Shown: in pieces, positions 9,547 to 18,327 of the stretch
Layout: every line of letters begins with the position of its first letter
Position numbering within the stretch: the first letter of the stretch is position 1
Assembly: GCA_016187935.1 (NCBI GenBank)
Contig: JACPIU010000001.1
Coordinates: 44,493 to 108,492 of the forward strand
Reading direction: 5' to 3'
DNA: 64,000 nucleotides
Origin: Bdellovibrio sp.
Lineage (GTDB): Bacteria; Bdellovibrionota; Bacteriovoracia; Bacteriovoracales; Bacteriovoracaceae
The notes under the pieces: generated by a model
Seen by the model: only the letters and a program-made list of their open reading frames with translations
The model's database searches: none
What the model was told of the DNA's origin: nothing
Program-made: the position numbers and the translations under genes

Positions 9547-9864
9547 ATGAAAAAGAATGCCATTTTGTTTTTACTTATGCTTCCCTGGTCAATCGAGATG
9601 GGGTTTACTGAAGAACTTCCATTGGATTTTAAGCAATCGGTAAAAGAATTTTCTTCTGATGAACATTTAAAAAAAATATTTGCAAAGAGCGTAGAGCAAC
9701 GTGCTGAGCGACTTTTTAAACTGATAAACAATTCGATTGCCAAAGCTGAAAAAATGGCGATTAAAGAGGTCATCGCCAAACGAGGAGTGAATGGTATCAT
9801 GGACAAAATCGAATGGGATTCTTTGGTAGGGCGTTGGCAAAAAAGATTGCAGAATCAAAGGTGA
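9547..9864 (+). CDS. Small secreted helical protein, unknown
   Basis: 105 residues. An N-terminal signal peptide (MKKNAILFLLMLPW) is followed by an all-helical charged domain. I recognise no family. It ends 3 bases before the methylmalonyl-CoA epimerase gene, whose ribosome binding site lies across its stop codon, so the two are probably cotranscribed although they would act in different compartments. Confidence 0.55.
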   Translation: MKKNAILFLLMLPWSIEMGFTEELPLDFKQSVKEFSSDEHLKKIFAKSVEQRAERLFKLINNSIAKAEKMAIKEVIAKRGVNGIMDKIEWDSLVGRWQKRLQNQR

Positions 9865-9867
9865 AGT

Positions 9868-10308
9868 ATGAAAAAAGGCCACGATGAAGCAAGATTCGGA
9901 GATGAGGATACATGCCTTGACCATATTGCTATCGCCGTAAAGTCTTTGAATTTGGGTAGACGAGTGTATGAAGATTTGGGACTAACTTTTGACCCCAAGT
10001 CTGAGGTGGTGGCCAGTGAGGGCGTCGAGACTCTCTTTGCGGCGATAGATAAGCGTGCTCATTTAGAATTATTGAGTCCTTATGGTGAGCATGGACCTAT
10101 TCATAAATTTTTAGATAAAAATGGCCCTGGAATCCATCATCTATGTTTTTGTGTTCCTGACATCAAAAAAAAATGTGAAGAGTTACGATCAAAAGGATAT
10201 CAATTGCTTTACGATATTCCACGAACCGGTGCCCGTGGAATGAAAGTTAATTTTGTTCACCCTAAATCAGCAGATGGGGTGTTAATTGAATTAGTGCAGA
10301 AGGATTAG
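9868..10308 (+). CDS. mce: Methylmalonyl-CoA epimerase (VOC fold)
   Basis: 146 residues, the usual length for this enzyme, which interconverts the R and S forms of methylmalonyl-CoA in propionate and branched-chain catabolism. It shows the glyoxalase/VOC double fold: first metal His in LDHIAIAV near residue 18, then the EVVASEGVETLF strand pair, GIHHLCFCV with the second His, and a terminal Glu in LIELVQ. GGTGAAG lies before the ATG. No methylmalonyl-CoA mutase is near; the partner genes must be elsewhere. Confidence 0.85.
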   Translation: MKKGHDEARFGDEDTCLDHIAIAVKSLNLGRRVYEDLGLTFDPKSEVVASEGVETLFAAIDKRAHLELLSPYGEHGPIHKFLDKNGPGIHHLCFCVPDIKKKCEELRSKGYQLLYDIPRTGARGMKVNFVHPKSADGVLIELVQKD

Positions 10309-10313
10309 AAAAA

Positions 10314-11000
10314 ATGAGCTATCGTTTTGTATGGCCTCCCGCTGATCGTTTTATCAAAATTTGGTTAGGCATTTATGTCGGTTTTTTTATTTTTAATACC
10401 TTGGCCCATGCCATTGGTCTTTTCTCGTCCTTTTCTGTTTGGTCACTCTCTTGGTCTCAAATCACTGAATTGAAGATATGGACAATATTGTCGTACTGGT
10501 CTGTGTCCTTGGACCTGCTGGAGGTTCTCTTTAATGGTCTGCTCTTTTGGTTTATTGGCGGTGAGTTGTATGCCCTTTGGGGACAAAAACGTTTTTGTTA
10601 CTTTCTTGCCGTGTGTATTTTAGGTGCCGGTTGCGGTTACTTGGTCATGGATATTCTCTTTGGGCCATTACCGCCTTTGTACGGCCCACATAGTGTATCC
10701 ACAGCACTTATTTTAATTTATGCCTTTATGTATCCAGATCGAGAACTTTTTTTACTTTTTTTTCCAGTAAAGGGTCGATATTTTTGCATGATTCTATTGG
10801 GAATGGAGGCCTTTCGATTTCTCCAGGCACCTTCCAAATTAAATTATTTAGGACATTTGTTAGGTGCCAGTTTGGGCATTCTCTGGTGGTGGATGAGCTT
10901 TCGCCGTGGCCCTCGTGGGCCGTGGTCAAAAAATAGTCGCGCGAAGAATAAGAAGTTGAGCTTGATTAAAACCGATAACACAACGCAGTACTGGCAATGA
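10314..11000 (+). CDS. Rhomboid-like membrane protein, catalytic Ser motif altered
   Basis: 228 residues with about six hydrophobic segments and a positively charged C-terminal tail. The layout matches rhomboid intramembrane proteases, including the late HLLGASLG motif that carries the catalytic His. The usual GxSG serine motif is not intact: the matching segment reads YGPHSVSTAL, with a Ser one place off and no following Gly. It could be an inactive rhomboid homologue or a variant site. It starts 5 bases after the epimerase gene and is probably in the same operon. Confidence 0.65.
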   Translation: MSYRFVWPPADRFIKIWLGIYVGFFIFNTLAHAIGLFSSFSVWSLSWSQITELKIWTILSYWSVSLDLLEVLFNGLLFWFIGGELYALWGQKRFCYFLAVCILGAGCGYLVMDILFGPLPPLYGPHSVSTALILIYAFMYPDRELFLLFFPVKGRYFCMILLGMEAFRFLQAPSKLNYLGHLLGASLGILWWWMSFRRGPRGPWSKNSRAKNKKLSLIKTDNTTQYWQ

Positions 11001-11084
11001 TTGGCATGCCATCTGTACATAGCAAGGTGGCGTATGCTAAATACCTGTTTCAATATATTATCATTACCTGTTTGAGGATAGATT

Positions 11085-11264
11085 ATGCGTTTAAGCAAGG
11101 CCTTGCATGATAAACTGATGGATGTGCGTCTTCGTGATAAATTGGTGGCCGAAGGCAAGATCACTAAAAAGGAACTTGAGGAATATTTAAAATCCATTCC
11201 AGATGAAAGCAAGAGCGCTGCTTATACCCCTGTTGCCGATGTTCCAGCTTCTCAGCGTCACTAA
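11085..11264 (+). CDS. Small 59-residue protein
   Basis: A short frame from ATG 11085 to TAA 11264. It has a good ribosome binding site (GAGG at 11074-11077, 7 bases before the ATG) and normal-looking codon use. The protein begins MRLSKALHDKLMDVRLRD, is strongly helical and charged (LVAEGKITKKELEEYLKSIP), and ends in a short Pro/Ala tail. No membrane segment. I do not recognise a family; the helical part recalls small regulators that bind a partner protein. Confidence 0.65.
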   Translation: MRLSKALHDKLMDVRLRDKLVAEGKITKKELEEYLKSIPDESKSAAYTPVADVPASQRH

Positions 11265-11285
11265 ATATTTTTTAAGAATAAGAAT

Positions 11286-11798
11286 TTACTGAACCACAAA
11301 TGATGTGAAGTAGATCTCACGAACTATTTGGTCGTTAAAATCTTCATTGATCTTTCTTTTAAGACGATCTTCAAACAAAATTTTACCAGAGATGGAATTT
11401 AGGTCTTCTGGTGTCATTTTTGCAGCCACTTGTCCGATGCGATCATAAATCATTGGGGAGGCCTTCTCTAATATTTCTTTATGTTTAGCGCTGAACGGAA
11501 TGATGTGCATCGCCAGTTCCAAAAAGCGTAGACGGGCCGTTTCAGATTTGATGTTAACAGCAATTTTCTCAATCTTGAGACCTTCTTTTGGCATATTATT
11601 TTTCAGATTTTGGTCCAATGAAAGCTTTTCTGCTGATTCATCCACGAGTGGCCGTTGATACATGAATTCAGTAAAGCCAAAGATACCGGCCGTAACAACA
11701 GTGATGAGCACTAATACGCCCATGATAATAAGATCTACAAATTTCTTGCCAGTCACTGCGATTGATTCCTGTGCATAGTTATTTATATTATAACTCAT
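11286..11798 (-). CDS. fliL: FliL-family flagellar basal-body protein
   Basis: 170 residues: a short cytoplasmic N-terminus, one membrane segment at about 20-45 (DLIIMGVLVLITVVTAGIF), then a periplasmic domain with the FliL end signature of an amphipathic helix followed by IVREIYFTSFVVQ. FliL proteins associate with the stator ring and support torque of the flagellar motor. No other flagellar gene is nearby, so this is a solitary copy, perhaps a paralogue. No good ribosome binding site precedes the ATG. Confidence 0.78.
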   Translation of the reverse strand: MSYNINNYAQESIAVTGKKFVDLIIMGVLVLITVVTAGIFGFTEFMYQRPLVDESAEKLSLDQNLKNNMPKEGLKIEKIAVNIKSETARLRFLELAMHIIPFSAKHKEILEKASPMIYDRIGQVAAKMTPEDLNSISGKILFEDRLKRKINEDFNDQIVREIYFTSFVVQ

Positions 11799-11955
11799 GA
11801 AATTATGGTGGGCGTACTAGGTAAAGATAGCAGAAATTATAAGAACCCTAGAATACCCGACAATAAAGATAGGTTTTGTTAGATTCAGAGCGTTGCCAAC
11901 CCCCATGTAAAAAAGTAAGTAGCACTATGGAAAAGTTACTCACAGAGGGGCTTTT

Positions 11956-12891
11956 ATGATGCGGTGCGTTTTTCTTTTTGTCATGGTTTTCACTTCAACC
12001 CAACTGTTTGCCAAAGTTTTGCCTAAGGTTATCTACGGCATAGACAATAGAGCGGAGTTGAATAATACCCCCCGAACTATGTTTGAGACATTAGGCCGTT
12101 CAACCGCTGCGATGGTCCGTGATGAAGCGCTCGTCCTCGATTCGAGTGGTGGCTCATACTCTCTCGCTCCAAGTGTGAAGACACTTAAAGAGTCTCTCCG
12201 TCTTTGCAGTAAAGAGCGTTTTGGCGATCAGCCATTTTTGGCCTCTTGTTCAGGCTTTCTTGTTGCTGAGAATATTCTGGTGACCGCAGGACACTGTTAT
12301 CAGGGAATGATGAACTCTGCATGTGATGATCACGTTTGGGTATTTGATTATAAGCTAGAAGATGAAACTCGTCCTTTCAGCTTTTCTTTTCCAAAGGAAA
12401 ATGTTTATCGATGCAAGCGTGTTTTGAAGGCGGTCCTCAATTCTTCAGACCGTAGTGATTATTCAATTATTGAGTTGGATCGCAAGGTGACGGATAGACT
12501 CCCTCTACGTTTGCGTAAGAGCGGTGCTGTGAAGGTGGGAGAGCAGGTAACTGTTATTGGTCATCCGTGGGGTTTACCTTCGAAAATCGCTGAAGGCGGT
12601 AAAATTCTTCATGCCGATCAGTCCCAATATTTTACCACCACTCTAGATACTTTTCAGGGTAATTCAGGATCGGCCGTATTCAATTCTCAAACGGGGATTG
12701 TCGAAGGTATTCTGGTGCGTGGACGTTCAGATGCACTGATGTCTTTTGGGTCCGATGAAGGAGTATGTCGAACTCTGAATGTTTGTAATGAGGATGGTTC
12801 TTCTTGCTCCGTCAAAGATGAGAATTCTAAAGGTGAAGACGTAAGTCGAATAACGGTCGTTGCCGCAGAGTTAACAAAACTTGGGTTGTAG
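11956..12891 (+). CDS. Secreted trypsin-like serine protease (S1 family)
   Basis: 311 residues with a signal peptide. The full catalytic triad can be placed: H113 in TAGHC, D168 in DYSIIEL, S237 in GNSGSAVF. This is the S1/V8-like fold. The Ser motif is of the glutamyl-endopeptidase type (GNSGS) rather than GDSGG of trypsin. Several Cys are present in the C-terminal part and may form disulfides. GAGGGG lies upstream of the ATGATG start. A strong terminator follows at 12911. Probably an extracellular or periplasmic protease. Confidence 0.85.
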   Translation: MMRCVFLFVMVFTSTQLFAKVLPKVIYGIDNRAELNNTPRTMFETLGRSTAAMVRDEALVLDSSGGSYSLAPSVKTLKESLRLCSKERFGDQPFLASCSGFLVAENILVTAGHCYQGMMNSACDDHVWVFDYKLEDETRPFSFSFPKENVYRCKRVLKAVLNSSDRSDYSIIELDRKVTDRLPLRLRKSGAVKVGEQVTVIGHPWGLPSKIAEGGKILHADQSQYFTTTLDTFQGNSGSAVFNSQTGIVEGILVRGRSDALMSFGSDEGVCRTLNVCNEDGSSCSVKDENSKGEDVSRITVVAAELTKLGL

Positions 12892-12910
12892 CCACTGTGA
12901 AATAAATAAA

Positions 12911-12941
12911 AAAGGCCGGTGAAATAACCGGCCTTTTTTTT
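12911..12941. terminator. Bidirectional rho-independent terminator
   Basis: AAAGGCCGGT (12911-12920) and ACCGGCCTTT (12927-12936) form a perfect 10-bp stem with a 6-base loop. A T run follows on the plus strand and an A run precedes it, so it can act in both directions between the convergent protease and alanine dehydrogenase genes. Confidence 0.93.
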
Positions 12942-12965
12942 GTCACTAAATCAGCTAAATCACAA

Positions 12966-14072
12966 TTAGAGCTTCAACTCGGTGTAGGGCAAATCGAGGT
13001 CTCGAGCAATTTGCTCATAAACGAGATCGCCTTTGTAAGTATTGAGGCCACGCAGAAGGGCATGATCCTGTCTTGCGGACTTATCAACACCCAGAGCGGC
13101 CAGCAGACGGGCATATTTCAATGTTACGTTGGTTAGGGCATAGGTTGAGGTATAAGCAACAGCTCCCGGCATGTTGGCAACGCAATAGTGAATAACACCA
13201 TCAATAACAAAAGTAGGATTTTCATGAGTGGTTGGACGGCAAGTCTCGATACATCCACCCTGGTCGACAGCAATGTCAACGACGACAGAACCGCGTTCCA
13301 TGCGAGAAATCATATCTCGAGTCACAAGTTTAGGTGCTTTGGCCCCTGCGATAAGTACCGCGCCAATGACTAAGTCGGAGTTAAGCACGGCCCGTTCAAT
13401 ATTTTCGATATTTGAAAAGAGAGTAGTAATGCGGCTGTCGAAAAGGTCGTCAAGCTCGGCCAATCTCTTGGTAGAAAGGTCGATAGCTGTAACATCGGCG
13501 CCCATTCCGACCGCCATTTTCATTGCATTGGTTCCGGCAATACCGCAACCAATAACGGTTACTTTTCCACGTCGAACACCAGGAACGCCTCCGAGGAGAA
13601 GACCTTTTCCGCCATGATCAACTTGAAGATTATTAGCGCCAACTTGTGTGGCCATTCTTCCAGCGACTTCTGACATAGGCACGAGAAGTGGAAGTGAGCC
13701 GTCAGGATTCTGGATAGTTTCATAGGCGACCCCGGTGCAACCTGTTTTCATAAGTCCGCGAGTAAGCTCAAGGTCGGCCGCGAGATGAAGATACGTGTAA
13801 AGAATGTGTCGTGGTCGAAGCATGGACAGTTCAACGGGTTGAGGCTCTTTCACCTTCACAATCATCTCTGCCTTGTCAAAGACATCCTCGGCCTTTGGAA
13901 GAATCTTGGCGCCGGCATTAATGTAGTCTTGGTCACTAATACCAATGCCAATTCCTGCATTAGTTTGTACATAAAGTTCGTGGCCGTCTTTTACCAATTG
14001 GCGCACTCCTGCAGGCACAAGACCAACGCGATTTTCTTTGATTTTGATCTCTTTAGGGACACCGATCTTCAT
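12966..14072 (-). CDS. ald: Alanine dehydrogenase
   Basis: 368 residues, typical length. It catalyses NAD-dependent interconversion of L-alanine and pyruvate plus ammonia. The N-terminus [18 protein letters not shown] is the family signature, the substrate Lys lies in IVKVKEPQ, the catalytic His in YTYLHLAAD, and the Rossmann motif is [18 protein letters not shown] lies upstream of the ATG. It ends at the shared bidirectional terminator. Confidence 0.96.
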   Translation of the reverse strand: MKIGVPKEIKIKENRVGLVPAGVRQLVKDGHELYVQTNAGIGIGISDQDYINAGAKILPKAEDVFDKAEMIVKVKEPQPVELSMLRPRHILYTYLHLAADLELTRGLMKTGCTGVAYETIQNPDGSLPLLVPMSEVAGRMATQVGANNLQVDHGGKGLLLGGVPGVRRGKVTVIGCGIAGTNAMKMAVGMGADVTAIDLSTKRLAELDDLFDSRITTLFSNIENIERAVLNSDLVIGAVLIAGAKAPKLVTRDMISRMERGSVVVDIAVDQGGCIETCRPTTHENPTFVIDGVIHYCVANMPGAVAYTSTYALTNVTLKYARLLAALGVDKSARQDHALLRGLNTYKGDLVYEQIARDLDLPYTELKL

Positions 14073-14195
14073 AACTTTTGCTCCTCAACTTAACCTGTGG
14101 TTAGTTAAAAAAATACTCTGCGATACATACTTAGAATTGACTCAACAATATATGCGGTGGGCCCTTAAATTTAAAGCAAAATCTACTAACAGGGG

Positions 14196-15011
14196 CTAAT
14201 ACAAGACTTGCTGCATGTCGCAAGCCGGCGTCACAGATGCCCCAAACTGATCTTTTGCCATTTTGGTGAAGTCTACATGCGAAAGATCATGATTCATATG
14301 GGTGAGATAGGCCCGTTTAGGGGCAATTTCACGGATGTATTCAAAGGCCTTTGTGACATTAAGATGTGTCTGGTGGGGGGCGCGTTGCAGGCAATCGATG
14401 ATGAGGACATTGGTATTGCCTTTCAAGATAGTCATCGCTGCGGGCGGAATTTCTTGGCAGTCCACCACATAGGCCATTCCTTCATGATAGATCCCCATGG
14501 TGATACCGTGCCCATGGGGGAGTTCAAACAGGGTAAATTGTTCGCCATAAAGAGTCTGTGTTCCTGGAGAGATAATATGCAGATTGAGGAGGGGAAGTCC
14601 GCCTCCGAGGTATGGGTTTTTTTCGTTGAAAATTTTTTGCCGTTGGAAGATATAGGAAAAGCGAGTCTCCAAGATTTGCCGGTGTGCTTCGAAAATGACA
14701 ATGTCAATATCCTTAGAAGGAGGGCCAAAGCAAAATGGTCTGACATCGTCAATGCCATGAAGGTGGTCAGCGTGATCATGAGTGATAAAGCAAAAATCCA
14801 GTTTGGTGAGATTGGAACGTAAAAACTGGGAGCGCATATCGGGAGATGTATCGACTAAAATGTGTCTATGCTGTTTAGTGGTCAAGTAAATGGATTGTCG
14901 CATACGTTTGTCACGCTCGTCACTGGAATGACAAACCTGACAAGGGCACCCGATCATTGGGATTCCGGTACTTGTGCCGGTGCCTAAAAATGTTATTTGA
15001 TTGCTGGTCAT
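14196..15011 (-). CDS. MBL-fold hydrolase (PhnP/RNase Z-like group)
   Basis: 271 residues of the metallo-beta-lactamase fold. It begins ITFLGTGTSTGIP, carries CPCQVC, and has the metal motif HDHADH followed by GIDDVRPF; a late TH(M)NHDLSH segment fits the last ligands. This arrangement is that of PhnP-type cyclic phosphodiesterases, but no phosphonate genes are near, so the substrate is unknown. Divergent from the M16 peptidase pair. Confidence 0.8.
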   Translation of the reverse strand: MTSNQITFLGTGTSTGIPMIGCPCQVCHSSDERDKRMRQSIYLTTKQHRHILVDTSPDMRSQFLRSNLTKLDFCFITHDHADHLHGIDDVRPFCFGPPSKDIDIVIFEAHRQILETRFSYIFQRQKIFNEKNPYLGGGLPLLNLHIISPGTQTLYGEQFTLFELPHGHGITMGIYHEGMAYVVDCQEIPPAAMTILKGNTNVLIIDCLQRAPHQTHLNVTKAFEYIREIAPKRAYLTHMNHDLSHVDFTKMAKDQFGASVTPACDMQQVLY

Positions 15012-15118
15012 TTCTTCGTTTTTGTCGTGTTAAAAGTTGTAAAGATTCCCATGCACGTTTAATCTTGTTCTATAATCTACACTTATTTTTATTCTACCTC
15101 AATTCGGGAGAATTTTTC

Positions 15119-16549
15119 ATGAAGGTTCATTCTGTCATCATTCTAAAAGTCATCGTGTGTTTATGGGCGATTGCTTTGTGGGGATGCTCTCATCAGGCAA
15201 AATCTCCAGCTTCACCCGTAACCCAGACTTCACAGAGTTCACAAAACAGCTATGAACTCCCGAAGCTCACTGTGCACAAGAAGATTTTAAACAACGGTCT
15301 TGTGGTCTTAGTCCATGAAAATCATCTCCTGCCCATTATGAGTTACTATACTTTTTTCGATGTGGGGGGGCGCTATGAGTCGCGCGATGATGGAACCACC
15401 GGTGCCACTCATTTTTTAGAGCATATGATGTTTAAAGGTGCAAAAAAATATGGCCCAGGTCTTTTTGACTCAAAATTAGAAGCATTGGGAGGTTCAACCA
15501 ATGCCTACACCACCTTTGACGATACGGTTTATCATCAAGAACTACCTTCTTCGGGACTTGAGTTGATTATGGATATGGAAGCCGATCGGATGGGCCATTT
15601 ACTCTTAGAGGAAGAAGCTTTTGAAAAAGAACGCGCTGTTATTTTTGAAGAACGAAAAATGCGTTACGAGAATTCTCCCCACGGAAAATTATTATTGGCC
15701 ATGATGCAGGAGGTTTTCAAAGAGACTCCTTATGGTGGATCTGTCATAGGTGATGAGACAGATCTGAAGAATCTCACGCGTCCGCAAGTTCAGGCATTTT
15801 TTAAAAGATTCTATGCACCCAATAATGCCATCATTGTAATCGTGGGGGATGTTGATCACGAAAAAGTGTTTGCATTGGCAGAACAGAAATTTGGTAGTTT
15901 ACAAGCAAATAACGTGCTAGCGGTCTGGAAGAAAAACAAAGATACTGCCGCGTCTTATCTCGGTGATAGTAAAGTCTTTGGCCGCACGATACGTAAAAAA
16001 GGCAACAATCCCACACCGTTGTTTTACTTTGCCTACAAGGGTGAACCATTGGGAACCAGGCGTGCTTTCGTCATGGACATCCTCGCGGCCATGTTAGGCA
16101 CGGGCTCTTCATCTTATTTGAACCAAAAATATGTGAAGGGGCAAAAGCCGACTTTGAATTCGATTTATGTTGGGAATTATAATTTGAAATATAGTGGAGT
16201 CTTTTATATTAACGGTGAGCTTCTGCATAAGCGTCACCTGCAACGTTTTGAGCGTGAGTTTCAAAATGATTTAAGGCATATATGTAGCAAGGCCATAACT
16301 GAACGGGCGCTTCAGAAGGCCAAGAACCAATTCATGGTTAGCTATTTCAATCAACTGGCCGGCAACGATGAGTTGGCAAGTTTTCTGGGAATGAGAGAGA
16401 GTGCGTTTGGGGATTATAATTATTATGTAAAGGAGCTTGAGATATATCATTCGATCACCCGTGAGGAAGTTCTCAATGTATGTAGCGAAGTTATGGAAAA
16501 AAGCAAATATGTGTACCTTAGCATGGTCGATGGCGATGGAAAAAATTAA
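15119..16549 (+). CDS. M16 zinc peptidase, lipoprotein, catalytic subunit
   Basis: 476 residues. I chose the ATG at 15119: it follows GGGAG and starts a lipoprotein signal peptide ending in LWGCSH. The inverted zinc motif HFLEH is at residues 98-102, with a downstream Glu-rich helix (FEKERAVIFEERKM) for the third ligand. Two M16 domains follow. The next gene encodes a homologue without HxxEH, the normal pairing for bacterial processing-peptidase-like heterodimers. A TATAAT at 15071-15076 may be the -10 box, though no good -35 is visible. Probably degrades or processes peptides in the periplasm. Confidence 0.88.
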   Translation: MKVHSVIILKVIVCLWAIALWGCSHQAKSPASPVTQTSQSSQNSYELPKLTVHKKILNNGLVVLVHENHLLPIMSYYTFFDVGGRYESRDDGTTGATHFLEHMMFKGAKKYGPGLFDSKLEALGGSTNAYTTFDDTVYHQELPSSGLELIMDMEADRMGHLLLEEEAFEKERAVIFEERKMRYENSPHGKLLLAMMQEVFKETPYGGSVIGDETDLKNLTRPQVQAFFKRFYAPNNAIIVIVGDVDHEKVFALAEQKFGSLQANNVLAVWKKNKDTAASYLGDSKVFGRTIRKKGNNPTPLFYFAYKGEPLGTRRAFVMDILAAMLGTGSSSYLNQKYVKGQKPTLNSIYVGNYNLKYSGVFYINGELLHKRHLQRFEREFQNDLRHICSKAITERALQKAKNQFMVSYFNQLAGNDELASFLGMRESAFGDYNYYVKELEIYHSITREEVLNVCSEVMEKSKYVYLSMVDGDGKN

Positions 16550-16571
16550 TCTAAAGGTGAGGTCTGGTTCT

Positions 16572-17960
16572 ATGTATACATTAAAAAAAATCTTAATCAT
16601 GTTCACTCTATTTAATTTAAGCAGCGTTTTTTGGGGAGCGAGTAGGGCCGAAGATTTTACTAAAAATATCAAGAAATATGATTGGAATGGATTGGAAGTT
16701 ACTTGGTTGCAAGATGAACGACTTCCCCTCTATCAAATTCTTATTTATTTTGCGGACGGGGCCTTGAGTGATGACAGTGGTGGCAAGTCAGTTACCAATG
16801 CCATGTTTAGTTTATTGGATGCCGGGACTCGAAGATATACGCAAAAGGATATCAGTGAAAATTTAGAATACTTTGGAGTTGAATATGGCGCCTACGTTAC
16901 ACATGAGTATTCTACCTATGCCATTTCTGGGCCGGTCAAAGACATTGTTCCCACCATGAAGCAAATTTGCCATCTGTTTAGTGAAGCCACCTTTCCCGCC
17001 CAAGAGATAAAAAGAGAAGTGCAACAGGCAGAGAGTACCATTTACTCCATGATTAACAATCATGGTTCTCTGGCTTCTCATATATTCCGCGAGCTAAGTC
17101 TGCAAGGTTCTCCTTATAATTATCCGGTTGTTGGTAAGTTGAAGGACTTAAAAAAACTTAACACCAAAACACTGCTTGCTAAACTCGACTATTTCAATAA
17201 AAACGTGAAGAAGAAGATCTATATTTCAGGCCCAGAGCGAGCGCTCATCGTGCGCGAAATTATCAATGAAGAATGTGGATGGAAAGGCCAAGGAGCAACT
17301 TTTGAAAGAAATATGGTTTACGATCCTGTTTTGATCGAGAAACCACGTGTGGTCTTTGTTTCTGTACCGAAGGCCAATCAGGCCCAAATCAGAATCGGAC
17401 GTTTTTTAAATAGAGAAGAAATCAAAAATGCCGAAATGTTAGACTTGGTTTCAAACCTTCTGGGCGGTGGTTTTACTTCACTCTTAATGAAGGCCGTCCG
17501 TTCTAATGAAGGATTAACATATAACGTGAGCGCATTCGCGGCGGGACAGAAAGAGTATGGTCGTTCAGTTGTTTCATCATTTACGAAAAATGAAACGGTG
17601 ATTCCCTTGTTAGAAGTTGTTCGTAATACGCTTGATCAAGTTGCAAAGAGAGAATTCAACTTGGCAGATTTCGAAAGAATGAAAAGCAATTTGATTGGCA
17701 GCCATCCGTTTGCATTTGAGAAAAGTAGCGCTCTTCTCACACAACTGGCCACTCTCGATCACTCCGGACGTCCTTATTCTGACTTGGCGGATTTTCCTGC
17801 AATCGTACAGAAGTTTGGTCCAGATGATACAGCTAAAGCTGCACACGCAATATTCGATTGGAATCGCCAAACGATTTTAATATTAGGGGATGAGAGCTTA
17901 AAGAAAAAAATCAAAGAATTGGGAGAGTTTGAAAGTAAATCGTACAAAGACTTTCTATAA
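16572..17960 (+). CDS. M16 peptidase partner subunit, zinc motif lost
   Basis: 462 residues with a signal peptide. The start at 16572 follows AAGGTGAGG. The fold matches M16 proteins, but where the active subunit has HxxEH this one has a Gly/Ser-rich DGALSDDSGGKSV segment. The C-terminal substrate-binding region GGGFTSLLMKAVRSNEGLTY is kept (Arg/Tyr pair). Known pairs of this type work as a heterodimer in which this subunit helps bind substrate. Only 22 bases separate it from the catalytic subunit gene. Confidence 0.85.
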   Translation: MYTLKKILIMFTLFNLSSVFWGASRAEDFTKNIKKYDWNGLEVTWLQDERLPLYQILIYFADGALSDDSGGKSVTNAMFSLLDAGTRRYTQKDISENLEYFGVEYGAYVTHEYSTYAISGPVKDIVPTMKQICHLFSEATFPAQEIKREVQQAESTIYSMINNHGSLASHIFRELSLQGSPYNYPVVGKLKDLKKLNTKTLLAKLDYFNKNVKKKIYISGPERALIVREIINEECGWKGQGATFERNMVYDPVLIEKPRVVFVSVPKANQAQIRIGRFLNREEIKNAEMLDLVSNLLGGGFTSLLMKAVRSNEGLTYNVSAFAAGQKEYGRSVVSSFTKNETVIPLLEVVRNTLDQVAKREFNLADFERMKSNLIGSHPFAFEKSSALLTQLATLDHSGRPYSDLADFPAIVQKFGPDDTAKAAHAIFDWNRQTILILGDESLKKKIKELGEFESKSYKDFL

Positions 17961-17973
17961 AATGAGTGGCTTG

Positions 17974-18324
17974 TTAGGCCTTTTCATTGGTGTGAAGATC
18001 AGTATTGAGAATGGCGCCCGGTTTAATGATAACATTGGTGGCGTTGATCTCCCCCGAAACACGCGCGGTATGATGGATGATGATAGTGCCACGAGCGTAA
18101 ATAATACCTTCAAAATGACCGTAAATTTCTAAATCAAAACAACGAATATTCCCTTTGACCTTACCCAATATTTCTATAGTGAGGTGGTCACTCGGCCCCA
18201 TTTCAATTTCACCCTCTAATTCGGCACTGATTTTCGTAGGGCCTTGGAGCTGAAAGACTCCTGTATATTTGGAACCACGGCCCAAAAAAGAAAAGTGTTG
18301 CTCGCTTAAGTGTAAATAATCCAT
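17974..18324 (-). CDS. Bactofilin
   Basis: 116 residues. The core is a repeated beta-helix pattern (GKVKGNIRCFDLEIYGHFEG, then ARGTIIIHHTARVSGEI) typical of bactofilin/DUF583 polymers that lie under the inner membrane and direct local cell-wall building. It is the last gene of a three-gene minus-strand operon with a membrane coiled-coil protein (3-base gap) and an L,D-transpeptidase, which supports a cell-shape role. Convergent with the M16 pair. Confidence 0.88.
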   Translation of the reverse strand: MDYLHLSEQHFSFLGRGSKYTGVFQLQGPTKISAELEGEIEMGPSDHLTIEILGKVKGNIRCFDLEIYGHFEGIIYARGTIIIHHTARVSGEINATNVIIKPGAILNTDLHTNEKA

Positions 18325-18327
18325 AAA

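Noticed and set aside
13228..13617. 129-residue plus-strand frame opposite ald
   Set aside because: Antisense shadow of a strongly conserved gene; no ribosome binding site.
14208..14822. 204-residue plus-strand frame
   Set aside because: Antisense to the MBL-fold gene, which has clear metal motifs.
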